Shown piece by piece: positions 46,857 through 55,958 of a stretch of 64,000 bases of DNA. The stretch is from Legionella clemsonensis (GTDB lineage Bacteria; Pseudomonadota; Gammaproteobacteria; Legionellales; Legionellaceae): NCBI RefSeq assembly GCF_002240035.1, contig NZ_CP016397.1, forward strand, positions 2,072,501 to 2,136,500. The letters run 5' to 3'. A program made the position numbers and the translations under genes. The notes beneath the pieces are model-generated. The model ran no database searches. It worked only from the letters and a program-made list of their open reading frames with translations, and was not told the origin of the DNA. The first letter of the stretch is position 1; every line of letters begins with the position of its first letter.

Positions 46857-46979
46857 GGAGATTACCTTAGTGCCCAACAACATCAAGAATCGCTCGAATC
46901 AGGAACTACTCAAAAGATAATAGCAAAAGACCGATTAACATTAGCTGCTCAAAAAAAGGGAATAGAAATGGAAGCTTAG
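46857..46979 (+). pseudogene. short 3' coding remnant after the IS
   Basis: An uninterrupted frame reads GDYLSAQQHQESLESGTTQK, then DRLTLAAQKKGIEMEA and a TAG at 46977. It has no start and lies between the IS remnant and a strong palindrome. It may be the 3' end of the SGNH-type gene cut by the IS; this is an inference from position only. Confidence 0.35.
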
Positions 46980-46988
46980 ATTTTAGAA

Positions 46989-47038
46989 GTCCACTCCCCC
47001 TCATTAAATTGCTTAAAATTTAATGAGGGGGAGTGGAC
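46989..47038. terminator. perfect 22-bp stem with 6-base loop at a convergent strand switch
   Basis: Bases 46989-47010 are exactly complementary, inverted, to 47017-47038 around the loop GCTTAA. The outer part is GC-rich (GTCCACTCCCCCTC) and the inner part AT-rich. It lies between the end of the plus-strand remnants and the end of the minus-strand gene at 47091, the place of a bidirectional terminator, although it is longer than usual and no clear T-run follows. It could equally be a palindromic repeat unit. Confidence 0.6.
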
Positions 47039-47090
47039 ATATTTGATGTTTATTAAACGTCCGCACCCACTGTGGTTTTACGCTGAATAT

Positions 47091-48518
47091 TTAAGTTAAC
47101 TCCATTATTAGCGAGTAAATTCTTTTAAAATTTAATCCGTCTAGAAGCCCCCATCTCTCAGCCTGTGCTTTTTGTGATAAAGCAATTTTATGGTAATAGT
47201 CTTCATCAGTTATAAGCTTGTTAACAGTTTGCTGAAAAGCAGATGCTGTTTCAACGTTTAATACACCTGGGACGCCTTGGTAATCGCGTAATCTAAATTT
47301 ATAAAAATCATAATTTATAACAGGCTTAGCTACTGCAATTGCCCATCTTATTGTACTCGAGTAGCAACTAATATAGATATCATGTTTAGGCAACTCACTG
47401 AGTATATAATCAGTACTTATCCTGACATTAAAATTTTTTAGAAGCTCCATGAACTCGCGTTGCACAGCAGGATGGACACTAAGTGTAATTGAAACATTTA
47501 TTAGTTTAGTCAGCTCATCTAGAACCGATTTTGTTAACTCCTCATAAGTAGCATATTCACATAAATTAGCTCGCTCGGCATGATAGCTCGGAGGCCAGCA
47601 AATAAGAACAGATGTTTTTTCTTTATGGATCTTTTTAGAACTTAAAAAAGCTTCTTTGTATAATTTATTAGAATCAATTTCTGCTCTTAAATAATCACAA
47701 TAGGGTGTACCAGTCAGGCACAACTTATTCTCAATTATTCCTTCATTTAAATAGTGATCATACATAGCTTGACTTTCTACAGTGATTTTAGTGGCGGCTC
47801 CACCGTGTACTGTCCATGGATTTTGAACTGATAGGTTTAATTCTTCCAAGGCTAAAATGAAATGTGGATTGAGTAATATAGACCCAGCAAATTTACCTGA
47901 TTTAACCCAGTGGGGATAATATTCTTTGACTGCTTGACCTGCACCCTCTTTCTCAGAATATAACTCTTCAATTAGTTGCTTCTGAGCTAAGGCATTTTCA
48001 AGATCGTAATAACTACCATAGCCATAAGGTACATCCAATACTGGGATTTCAGCCTTAGTAGCAGCCTCAATTAAACATAAATTGGAAGATATTCCATCCT
48101 CCGGAACAATAAGAATCTTCGGTTGGTTTTTACGAATAATATAATTAGCTACATTTAGTAAATTATATTGAATTACATACAAGGCTTTAAACGTATTAAA
48201 GCACACATCAAAATCTTGATACTTTTGTTGGATATTTTCAAACGAAATTTGCTCTTCATTAATATAAGGAACCTCGTTTGCCTCGTCATCAATCACTAGA
48301 TACTGATTGGTAAAATTAGGAATAAAGAATTTAATTTTATTTAATAAATTCTCATCATACGTTTGCATGATGAATAATATATTTTCTTGTTCAGCAATTA
48401 AATCCTTGGCAAGCATAGATAACACATGAACGTTTGTATAGGAAGAAATAAAAATCATTATTGGTTTTGCATTCTTCTTAGTCGAATTTATTATTTTTTT
48501 AATAAAATTTAGAGACAT
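47091..48518 (-). CDS. large GT-B-like surface-polysaccharide protein, paralogue B
   Basis: The 475-aa protein shares the ordered blocks of paralogue A (30674) and C (55959): YPHWVKSGKFAGS, NPWTVHGGA followed by E...M..HY...GI...TG, ITLSVHPA, and SSTIRWAIAVAKPVINYDFY near residues 386-406, then DYQGVPGVLNV and RWGLLDG. No signal peptide is seen; the N-terminus (KPIMIFISSYTNVHVLSMLA) resembles a Rossmann-type strand-helix. A cytoplasmic transferase or 2-epimerase-like fold is inferred. GGAGAG lies nine bases before the ATG. It is the last gene of block 3, preceded by a 190-bp gap. Confidence 0.75.
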   Translation of the reverse strand: MSLNFIKKIINSTKKNAKPIMIFISSYTNVHVLSMLAKDLIAEQENILFIMQTYDENLLNKIKFFIPNFTNQYLVIDDEANEVPYINEEQISFENIQQKYQDFDVCFNTFKALYVIQYNLLNVANYIIRKNQPKILIVPEDGISSNLCLIEAATKAEIPVLDVPYGYGSYYDLENALAQKQLIEELYSEKEGAGQAVKEYYPHWVKSGKFAGSILLNPHFILALEELNLSVQNPWTVHGGAATKITVESQAMYDHYLNEGIIENKLCLTGTPYCDYLRAEIDSNKLYKEAFLSSKKIHKEKTSVLICWPPSYHAERANLCEYATYEELTKSVLDELTKLINVSITLSVHPAVQREFMELLKNFNVRISTDYILSELPKHDIYISCYSSTIRWAIAVAKPVINYDFYKFRLRDYQGVPGVLNVETASAFQQTVNKLITDEDYYHKIALSQKAQAERWGLLDGLNFKRIYSLIMELT

Positions 48519-48709
48519 TCTATCGCTCTCTCCTTACTGTTCACATCAATAAATACTGAATTCGATGTCAAATGAAGAATATTTATACATTATGCTGCAC
48601 CAATGGTCATATTGATTCACATGTGCAGACAATTACTCCAAGAAAGATGAATACACCATTATTTCAGTTCTAGCAGGACAAAGAAACCTATTTTTACTAG
48701 CATAAATCA

Positions 48710-49846
48710 TTAAGCCAAATTAAGATCAATTATATTAATAATATTTTCTAAAGCCCTTTCCGCTGCATGTTGAGGATTTTCCAATTTTTTACTAGCAAAC
48801 CAATAATTTTCTTGGTAATGCGCAGACAACATATTTTCTACTGTTTTGCCATCCGGCTTTTGTTCATCACAAATAAGAGCTAGATTTTTAGCCTTATAAG
48901 GCGACGCTTCAATCATGTTAAAATTATTTAAATGTTGCCGGATATCTGTTTTATAACATAATGCAACAGGGGTAATTAACGGGATGGAAGAAAAGAAATT
49001 GAGATAACAACTGTCATAAAGGCAATTCGAAAGAATACTGCTTACTACATCACAAAGTATTAATGAATATTCAACCTTATTGTGCTCATGCTTGATAATT
49101 TTTAATTGAGACTGTTTTAACAACCTTAGCGTACGTTGTGCTTGCTCTTGACTCTCACGAGGGTGTTGCCTGTATACAATGGTAACACCAGGATGTACTT
49201 GATAAAGAGTTTGTAAAAACTCAGCTAACGTTTCTTGATAGCCTACTAATTGATGTAAGGATTGTCCAAAAAGACCTACCACTATTTCTGAAGATGATAC
49301 ATTAATTTCTTCTCTTAATTGTTCTCGTAGTTTTAGCAGATCAAGAGTCTCATACCATGAGTGGCGTGGAGAACCAATAACAATCCCTTGGCAAGGATAG
49401 CGTTTTTCCGTTAAATTCTTAGCATCATCATCTAAACAAAAATAGTAATCAGCACATACTCCAAAAAAATCGTTTACCTCTCCCCAAAAATCTTGCATAA
49501 CGATTGTTGGCATTTTATTTTTAGCCACCTTGATTAATGCTTCATCAATACCTGCATCGCCTGGTGTAGATAAACCACAAAGAATGATATCAGGTTGACT
49601 CTCATCAATAAGTTGCTGAGCATGCTTAATCAAAAAATTAGCATCTTCGTCATCTGCTGTTTTAGCAATAGCCTGAGGAATTAAATGATGAGGAATATTA
49701 AAATTAGCAAAATAACGAGATGCAGGAGGTTGTGTGTAGATATACATCTCACAATCAGAACGAGAAGAAATAGATTTAATAATCTCAATAATATTGATTG
49801 CTGCCCCTACATCCCTGGCTGTTATAAGAATTTTTCTCTTTATCAT
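48710..49846 (-). CDS. GT-B-like protein of unknown specificity
   Basis: The product of about 378 aa begins KRKILITARDVGAAINIIEI, with a Rossmann-like start. QPDIILCGLSTPGDAGIDEAL and VYRQHPRESQEQAQ in the middle, plus SLILCDVVSSILSNCLYDS, are similar in style to the C-terminal nucleotide-binding half of UDP-GlcNAc 2-epimerase-like GT-B folds, but I cannot name the family. The frame starts with TTG at 49855 (overlapping the kinase gene), yet AGGG nine bases before the ATG at 49846 favours that start. It lies directly downstream of the kinase and NeuB-type genes and is probably in the same pathway. Confidence 0.7.
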   Translation of the reverse strand: MIKRKILITARDVGAAINIIEIIKSISSRSDCEMYIYTQPPASRYFANFNIPHHLIPQAIAKTADDEDANFLIKHAQQLIDESQPDIILCGLSTPGDAGIDEALIKVAKNKMPTIVMQDFWGEVNDFFGVCADYYFCLDDDAKNLTEKRYPCQGIVIGSPRHSWYETLDLLKLREQLREEINVSSSEIVVGLFGQSLHQLVGYQETLAEFLQTLYQVHPGVTIVYRQHPRESQEQAQRTLRLLKQSQLKIIKHEHNKVEYSLILCDVVSSILSNCLYDSCYLNFFSSIPLITPVALCYKTDIRQHLNNFNMIEASPYKAKNLALICDEQKPDGKTVENMLSAHYQENYWFASKKLENPQHAAERALENIINIIDLNLA

Positions 49847-49851
49847 CACAA

Positions 49852-50832
49852 TCAACCCTGTAAAATTTCTCGTAAGAGACCTTGATTTTTTTGTGCTAAT
49901 TCAGCTAAATCTCGGAATTTAAACCATTCACCCTCATGAATTCTGTTACCTTCGATTTCACATAAAGTTAACACGCACAATGAACGCAACGCCAAAGTCA
50001 ATGAAGCATAACTATCGCTTTTCTGAAATTGATAGGAGCCACCATTAGCTAAATAAGCTTTCATAAAAGTTCGACCAAGATTAAGAATTTCGTTTGGCGC
50101 AGAATGACATACGAATACCTGGCGCTCTAGAATATACGCTAATTCATAAACCAGGGGTAAATAACTGTATAGCACGTCCTCAAAATCAAAAAAATAGATA
50201 GAATCATTGACCAATAACATATTTCCTGGGTGCAAATCACCATGTAAAACCTGAGCACTTGCTCCTTGTGTGAAGTCTAAATCCCTGTTTTGAGCAAGTT
50301 TTTTAATGTAATCAGGAAAAGGACCAATCGCTAGTTTGCCTCGGGTTATATCCTCTCTAATCTCATTAAGCAGTGAAATTCGTCTTACCGTATTTGTTTG
50401 TATTTCCTCCTGCCAAGGATAGACTTTTAATGCACTATGTAATGCGGCAAGGGCTGTACCTAAACGATTTAATGATTCCGCAGTGGAAGGAATTCGTATA
50501 CCCTCTAATAAAGAATAAATATAATAGTGATGTTTTAAATCAAGCGCAGCATTAACATTAACTTTTCTATCAAAGAGCCATGCAGCTATCTCTTCTGCCT
50601 GCTTATAGTGATCAACATGTCGCTCTTCCATTTCTTTGACAAAATATTTTTTTTTATTGCGATAATCATCAATCATGTAGAAATTAGAAGGCAAATCGTT
50701 GAATCTCACCTGATAGACAATGCCAAATAAATTCGTCAATTGCTGCAATTGATAGGACTGTTCTGGAGCTAGTGGATGATAGGCTGGCAAGCCAGGAAAT
50801 AGAGTTTGCCAGCTGGGATTTTTAAGAATCAT
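49852..50832 (-). CDS. APH/choline-kinase-type small-molecule kinase
   Basis: The 326-aa protein has a protein-kinase-like fold of the aminoglycoside phosphotransferase family: a Lys in YFVKEMEERHVDHYKQAEEI, then QVLHGDLHPGNMLLVNDSI with the catalytic HGDxHxxN Brenner motif and YFFDFEDVLYSYLPLVYEL with the metal-binding Asp. Such kinases phosphorylate sugars, choline, ethanolamine or antibiotics. In this place, next to NeuB-type and CMP-synthetase genes, a sugar or headgroup substrate for the polysaccharide is likelier than an antibiotic. The start overlaps the NeuB-type stop by four bases (ATGA). Confidence 0.85.
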   Translation of the reverse strand: MILKNPSWQTLFPGLPAYHPLAPEQSYQLQQLTNLFGIVYQVRFNDLPSNFYMIDDYRNKKKYFVKEMEERHVDHYKQAEEIAAWLFDRKVNVNAALDLKHHYYIYSLLEGIRIPSTAESLNRLGTALAALHSALKVYPWQEEIQTNTVRRISLLNEIREDITRGKLAIGPFPDYIKKLAQNRDLDFTQGASAQVLHGDLHPGNMLLVNDSIYFFDFEDVLYSYLPLVYELAYILERQVFVCHSAPNEILNLGRTFMKAYLANGGSYQFQKSDSYASLTLALRSLCVLTLCEIEGNRIHEGEWFKFRDLAELAQKNQGLLREILQG

Positions 50833-51908
50833 TTTTGAATATCATGCCACTGAATAGGAGTATTTGCAGTAATAGGTGCTATTACCTTATTCCCATTAAT
50901 CAAATCCCAATGTTGAACAGGAACACCTAAACAAGGAAACGCAAAACGCACAGCATCCAGAGAAATTATATCTCCCGGGCGTAAATCTTTTTTTGCGACC
51001 ACACATTGACGCTGCGAGCTGCCAATAACCCCTTTGATTGGGGTACGCAAGTTTCGCTCGGTATTTCCTAAGGCCAGCCAACAATCATAAACAGATTGCA
51101 ATACTTGGGGTAATTCATCAATACCCATACTATGGGAAATATCTTGATCAAGTTCATCTGGGTATACGTATACTCCTTTTTCTAAAACAGAGGCACCAAG
51201 AGCTATTGAAACATAGAGCATATCCGTACCATTTCGATGATCGGATAAACCTACAGGTAAATTAAATGCTTGAGAATAAGTCTGTAACAATCTTAAATTA
51301 TGAGCTTCCGGCAATGCAGGATGTCCATCAGGACTGTGTTGAATAATGATATCTTCACAACCCGCAAGTCTTGCTGTATTGACAGCATTAAATACCTCAG
51401 CAATTGTAGATCGTCCTGTATCAATCAATAGAGGCAACCCTTTTTCAGCGGCATAACGAATTAAAGGGATATGGACAATATTGGCAGAGGCAATTTTCAG
51501 AGCACAAGCCCCATGATCTGTCGCAAAATCTACAGCAGTAAAATCGTAAACTGATACAATAAAAGGCATTTGTGCCTGTCTTACCAGAGAAAACAATTTG
51601 CCATAATTCTCTAAAGACATTACCTTTCGCTCTATCAACTCGCGGTAATTTTCTTTCTTAACCTGGCCATCTTTATTGGTATAAGTTTCCAATAATTCAC
51701 TCGGTAAGCATATTTCTGGGTCGTTTAAAATTTCTGTTTTAAGAATTACTGGTTGATAAGGCATCATAGAACGAGCTTTGATGATCATTTCGATCATATT
51801 CTTTGCTAGCTGATAATCTCCATTAAAATAGCTCCCTACTTCAGCTAAAAAAATCGGGGCATGGCTGGTGCCTACTTGATAGGGTCCAAGGTTGAATTGT
51901 CTTTTCAC
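50829..51908 (-). CDS. NeuB-family nonulosonic acid synthase
   Basis: The 359-aa product has the NeuB TIM barrel (IFLAEVGSYFNGDYQLAKNM at the start; VILKTEIL where family members have KFQ; FIVSVYDFTAVDFA; CALKIASANIVHIPLI; LPLLIDTGRSTIAEV; LPVGLSDHRNGTDMLY; GASVLEKGVYVYPDELDQDISHS in part) and a C-terminal SAF/antifreeze-like domain (QCVVAKKDLRPGDIISLDAV). It condenses phosphoenolpyruvate with a hexosamine-type sugar to form a nine-carbon acid (sialic, legionaminic or related). The sequence is diverged from canonical NeuB, so substrate assignment is open. It is operonic with the kinase downstream and the methyltransferase upstream. Confidence 0.88.
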   Translation of the reverse strand: MKRQFNLGPYQVGTSHAPIFLAEVGSYFNGDYQLAKNMIEMIIKARSMMPYQPVILKTEILNDPEICLPSELLETYTNKDGQVKKENYRELIERKVMSLENYGKLFSLVRQAQMPFIVSVYDFTAVDFATDHGACALKIASANIVHIPLIRYAAEKGLPLLIDTGRSTIAEVFNAVNTARLAGCEDIIIQHSPDGHPALPEAHNLRLLQTYSQAFNLPVGLSDHRNGTDMLYVSIALGASVLEKGVYVYPDELDQDISHSMGIDELPQVLQSVYDCWLALGNTERNLRTPIKGVIGSSQRQCVVAKKDLRPGDIISLDAVRFAFPCLGVPVQHWDLINGNKVIAPITANTPIQWHDIQK

Positions 51909-51927
51909 TTTAAGATCCTTAAAATAA

Positions 51928-52641
51928 TTAAAGAGATATTTGTAACAGATAATGATCGACTAATAGCTTCAATCCATTTGTTAATTGCCTATTATTAAAT
52001 TCTGTTTCTATCGTCCATGTACGAATAGGATCCTTTTTTTGTTTTAAGTCAAAGGGAATTTTAAAGGGATGGAAACTCAAACTTTGAGCGCGACTTCCTA
52101 TATGTTCAACAATAGTTTCCTTGCTAAAAATGTTCCAACCTTTTTCCCAATTTCCTTTTTTACCTTGATGACGTTTTCGATGCTTAATCTCACAATCTAC
52201 CCCGTATTCATTAAAGGGGGACAAAATATAAATTGAAGCATTCGAACGACAGGCTTTAAAAAGGTTATTAAAGAATACAGGCAACTCATCGTCATTAAAA
52301 ATAGTTAAAACACCTACCACTGTCACCACATCAAATTGTTGTTCAAGTTCTATCGGGAGTTCTAAAATTGATGCTTTTAAAAATCTCTTCTCAGGTTGTA
52401 GTTCTCGACATTGATGTATTAAATCATCGAAAATATCTATCCCAGTGAATTGAAATTCAGGATAACATCTGGATAAGAAATAAATTAATTCTCCTGTCGC
52501 ACAACCCACATCTAACAAATTAGATTTCTCACTTCGCTCTTCTTGTGACAAATAAAATTCAAGAAATTTAAAAATTTCTTTTGGCTCTTTAGACCAACCT
52601 TCGGTGATATAGTGGCTGAAGTTTTGATAATTAGCTGACAT
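51928..52641 (-). CDS. class I SAM-dependent methyltransferase
   Basis: The 237-aa protein has the Rossmann-type motif I NLLDVGCATGELIYFLSRCY, motif II FTGIDIFDDLIHQC, and VVTVVGVLTIFNDDELPVFF. It likely methylates a sugar of the polysaccharide or its precursor. Methyltransferases next to an N-acetyl sugar amidotransferase are known from legionaminic acid loci (for example ptmH beside ptmG in Campylobacter), where amidino groups become N-methylated; I infer a comparable role. The start overlaps the upstream cytidylyltransferase by 11 bp. Confidence 0.88.
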   Translation of the reverse strand: MSANYQNFSHYITEGWSKEPKEIFKFLEFYLSQEERSEKSNLLDVGCATGELIYFLSRCYPEFQFTGIDIFDDLIHQCRELQPEKRFLKASILELPIELEQQFDVVTVVGVLTIFNDDELPVFFNNLFKACRSNASIYILSPFNEYGVDCEIKHRKRHQGKKGNWEKGWNIFSKETIVEHIGSRAQSLSFHPFKIPFDLKQKKDPIRTWTIETEFNNRQLTNGLKLLVDHYLLQISL

Positions 52642-53374
52642 ATTCCATATCCATAGGATTTATAGTTCTACTGGCCAACAACAGTTCACAAAGCAGTAAA
52701 TCAACTTTTGAATCTACATCGACGCTATCCTCAGATTGCATCACGTAAGGAAGGCAAGGTAACTGGTAAAATTTTAGTTGCTTTAAAAAATCTTTAGTTT
52801 TCAGTGCATAGATAGCGCCATTTTGTCGATACACTGTTTCTAGTTCCTGCGTTCTTTTTTCAACATCTTCAGGGCTTGTATAAGGTTTGACTTCTCTACC
52901 TATTATTCTCATACATTTTCCTGGATGATGTTCTACTGGACAGACACTCATTACACTTTTCATCTCCGAAGACAGAAAATTTTGTAAGCATTCTTGCAAA
53001 TGTTTGGCTGTTCTTAAGGGTGAAGTAGGCTGCAATAAAACGACATAATCTGGAAAATAATTATTCTCAATAAATAATTTCAAGGCATGCTCCACCACAT
53101 ATTCATTCGAAACTGTATCAGTCGCCAGTTCTATTGGCCGATTAATGACGTCAACACCCATTTTTTTTGCTAACTCACAGATTTCTTCATCATCACTTGT
53201 GACCACAGTCTCTGTGATGAGTGAACATTGCTTTGCAGCAATGATCGAATACGCTAATAAAGGTTTATTTGCTAGCGTCAAAATATTCTTGCGTGGTAGC
53301 CTTTTGGAGCCACCACGAGCAGGAATAACTGCTAATATTTTAGGCACGTAATCATTAATATCACTACTTTTCAC
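52631..53374 (-). CDS. CMP-sugar synthetase (copy 3)
   Basis: The product of about 247 aa has the canonical start KILAVIPARGGSKRLPRKNI, VVTSDDEEICELAKKMG, VVLLQPTSPLRTAKHL, YRQNGAIYALKTKDF and SEDSVDVDSKVDLLL, hallmarks of acylneuraminate cytidylyltransferases. It activates the acid made by the NeuB-type protein with CTP. The frame runs upstream to 53425 into the amidotransferase, but AAGGA six bases before a GTG at 53374 marks the start and leaves a 23-bp gap. It is the best preserved of the three family members in this locus. Confidence 0.91.
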   Translation of the reverse strand: MKSSDINDYVPKILAVIPARGGSKRLPRKNILTLANKPLLAYSIIAAKQCSLITETVVTSDDEEICELAKKMGVDVINRPIELATDTVSNEYVVEHALKLFIENNYFPDYVVLLQPTSPLRTAKHLQECLQNFLSSEMKSVMSVCPVEHHPGKCMRIIGREVKPYTSPEDVEKRTQELETVYRQNGAIYALKTKDFLKQLKFYQLPCLPYVMQSEDSVDVDSKVDLLLCELLLASRTINPMDMEYVS

Positions 53375-53397
53375 AACCTTTCCTTGTAGAGTAAGGG

Positions 53398-54699
53398 TTA
53401 CCGCACGCGATGTCTTAATATCCACTCACCATTGTGATAGGCCCAAAGATGAGGCGACCTAAAGTTATCAGTTAATCTATCGAAATACGCTTTATCCATT
53501 CTGATTTCCTCAAACTGCCTTGCTGCTATTGGCAATTTATTCTTATCGATACTGAGATAGTCAAAATTTTCTTTCTCAAAGCGTGCAGGATACTCTCCGT
53601 CGAAACGATTAACGAGGGCGACACCTTCCTCTCTAACTAGCTCACCATTTCGTATTTCTTGTGAGCTGTCATACGTCGCTCTACCGATTCCAAATTTAAT
53701 AAATGTTGTGTAGTAATGAAGATCATCAATTTTATCATCGATACCGCTATATTTACTGTATGTACCCGCAGTACGCTCTGGAGAAGGAGTAAATCCACCA
53801 TTATTAACGGCAAAGTAATAACATTCCTGTGGATGCCAAGGAAGATAGTAACCTAGATATTGAACTTCAATTTTCTTCGCAGCCAGCTGATCTGGATCAG
53901 GCGGAATATAAGGTTGTAATTCCACTTCGGTTAAACCAAACTCTTCTTTTAATTCCAGAGCTGAAATTCCTGAAAGATAAATTTCAGCTGAATTTTTGGT
54001 GGTAAAATAAGATAAATCTTTAGTAGCTTTATCATCTTCTTTCGCATTATTTCCATACTCAGCAGGATTCTCCCCATAAAATACTAGAGGAATATCTAAG
54101 CTTGCGGCCAATTTAGGAGGAAAATACATTTGTCCCAAAATAAAAGGCTGAAATGGATGATATAGATTTTCTAATGCTAAACGAGTCAATAATCGATGCA
54201 CCTGTCCATTAGGCGTAAAAAGATAGTTATCAAATCCCGCATGAATCCATGCCTGGAAATTGTTCCATCCCCAAGAAGTATAAATATGAGGCGCCCAAGT
54301 CACAGTTAAAGGATTCATGTTGTATTCATATTTTAAAATATAAGCCGTATAGAAACTGTCTTTACCACCTGAACCTGGAATTAAACAGTCATAGTGACCT
54401 GTTTTGCTGCGGTATCTATCGCACAATTCTTTTAATTGCGTTTTGCGCTCATCCCAATTAATGTTTCTTTTCTTTTCTGCAATGCGACATGCTGAGCATA
54501 TACCTTCTTCATCAAAATTGATGGTAGGTTTCTTCACATTGATGGTATGTTTGTACTCTTTTTCAGAATTAGGTTTCTGATTGCTATAAGTACATTTGGT
54601 ACAAAATTCTACCTCAGAGGGTAATCCATAGAATGCTTCCTTAGTCGGAGTATCCAGTTTATATTTATCCAAATCGACTTTACCTGGATAGGTAATCAT
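53398..54699 (-). CDS. N-acetyl sugar amidotransferase (WbpG/PtmG-like)
   Basis: The product of about 433 aa matches the WbpG/LegS family: FCTKCTYSNQKP and EGICSACRIAEKK give a four-Cys zinc site, CLIPGSGGKDSFYTAYIL is the PP-loop ATP site, then VTWAPHIYTSWGWNNFQAWI and YLGYYLPWHPQECYYFA. Family members use ATP and ammonia, from HisH/HisF-like partners or glutamine, to turn an acetamido into an acetamidino group, as in amidinated legionaminic acid. No HisH/HisF-like genes are seen here. The frame starts at 54753, but AGGAGG five bases before the ATG at 54699 sets the start. Confidence 0.92.
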   Translation of the reverse strand: MITYPGKVDLDKYKLDTPTKEAFYGLPSEVEFCTKCTYSNQKPNSEKEYKHTINVKKPTINFDEEGICSACRIAEKKRNINWDERKTQLKELCDRYRSKTGHYDCLIPGSGGKDSFYTAYILKYEYNMNPLTVTWAPHIYTSWGWNNFQAWIHAGFDNYLFTPNGQVHRLLTRLALENLYHPFQPFILGQMYFPPKLAASLDIPLVFYGENPAEYGNNAKEDDKATKDLSYFTTKNSAEIYLSGISALELKEEFGLTEVELQPYIPPDPDQLAAKKIEVQYLGYYLPWHPQECYYFAVNNGGFTPSPERTAGTYSKYSGIDDKIDDLHYYTTFIKFGIGRATYDSSQEIRNGELVREEGVALVNRFDGEYPARFEKENFDYLSIDKNKLPIAARQFEEIRMDKAYFDRLTDNFRSPHLWAYHNGEWILRHRVR

Positions 54700-54986
54700 T
54701 GTAGCCTCCTTAAAAACGCCGCTGCTTACAGAAAATTTAATTTTAATATTCACTCTTGAAGAGGCACAAGACCATTAACAAAAATAAAGGTAGCTGTAGC
54801 CTTTCAATAAGCCAGTAAATACTCAACCACTAGCACTGCGACAAGTCAACATGCTTTGATTCAATCATGTTCACGAATTCTGGACTCTGCGGACAAGCCC
54901 GCAGAAGGGCAAATTGCCCCTCACTGGCCTGTAACAGAACATAGCTTATTCATCTACCACGCTTATCAAGAAATTACGTTAATTAG

Positions 54987-55934
54987 CTAAACCCCATAAA
55001 TTTTATTAATTAGTCCCATTGTTTTTAAACTTTCCTTAATGGTAATGACCTGACTTTTTTCACCAAGTACTGCCTTACAAACCTCTTGGGCCTGGCGATA
55101 AAAACCTGCTTTAAATTGTTGATCTTTTATATCCATCTCTACCTCATGAGCGATTCTCTCATTAGCATTCTGGAAACATGCCTTCTCAAGTGGCTGCATG
55201 CTCCAACGGCGATACGCTGTACTAACTGCACAGGCCCAAGGACCCGGTCCCTGCCAAATACACTCATAAAGTGCTTTATCTCCACTATCAAATTCAATAT
55301 AGCTAATCACCATTTGAGACTTTTCCTGCTGCCAGGGGGAAATTTGTTGAACATGAGTCACTTCACCTCGTGCAAAATATCTTATTAGATCGATGACGTG
55401 AATCGAGTTGGCATACATAAATTTTTGCACGACTTCTTCAGGATGATGACAACCTCTTGCCTCAGCAAAACTTTGCTGGTCTTGAATATGAATATAACGT
55501 TTGGCGTCATTATTTGCATTTAAATCACTAAGAATAGTTAAAGCACTTGAATAAAATCGACGGTTTAAAGCAACAAAAACCTGTCCTCTCGCTTGTAACG
55601 CTGCCTCAGCAATATCGTTTGCATCCCTTAAATCATAACCAGCGGGCTTTTCAAGTAAGACATTCCAATTGTGCTGGAAACAAGCCTTAGCAATAGAATT
55701 GGCCTGAAGCTCAGGAACTGCAACCACAACTAAATGAGCTGCACTTTTTTCGTATAAGTCCGCCACAGAATCTGTTACGCATGGAATATTAAATTCTTTT
55801 GCCATTTGTTCTGCAGTCGTCTTTGTCCGGCTAAACAGTCCTGTAACTTTAACACCATCAATTGCCTGGAAAGCTTTAATATGCTCCCTTCCCATCTTAC
55901 CAGCACCAATTACAGCAACATTTAAACCATTCAT
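54987..55934 (-). CDS. Gfo/Idh/MocA-family oxidoreductase (copy 3)
   Basis: The 315-aa protein has NVAVIGAGKMGREHIKAFQA, VVVAVPELQANSIAKACF, NVLLEKPAGYDLRDANDIA with the EKP motif, VALNRRFYSSALTILSDL and SIHVIDLIRYFARGEV with the conserved His. It is a more regular member than those at 36635 and 42386. It probably uses NAD(P) to oxidise a sugar at C3 or C2, as known for WlbA/GnnA-like enzymes of LPS loci. It lies 24 bp downstream of the large paralogue C and is followed by a 233-bp gap (54754-54986) in which I see no gene. Confidence 0.88.
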   Translation of the reverse strand: MNGLNVAVIGAGKMGREHIKAFQAIDGVKVTGLFSRTKTTAEQMAKEFNIPCVTDSVADLYEKSAAHLVVVAVPELQANSIAKACFQHNWNVLLEKPAGYDLRDANDIAEAALQARGQVFVALNRRFYSSALTILSDLNANNDAKRYIHIQDQQSFAEARGCHHPEEVVQKFMYANSIHVIDLIRYFARGEVTHVQQISPWQQEKSQMVISYIEFDSGDKALYECIWQGPGPWACAVSTAYRRWSMQPLEKACFQNANERIAHEVEMDIKDQQFKAGFYRQAQEVCKAVLGEKSQVITIKESLKTMGLINKIYGV

Positions 55935-55958
55935 TGATAATTACCTTATTACTATTAT

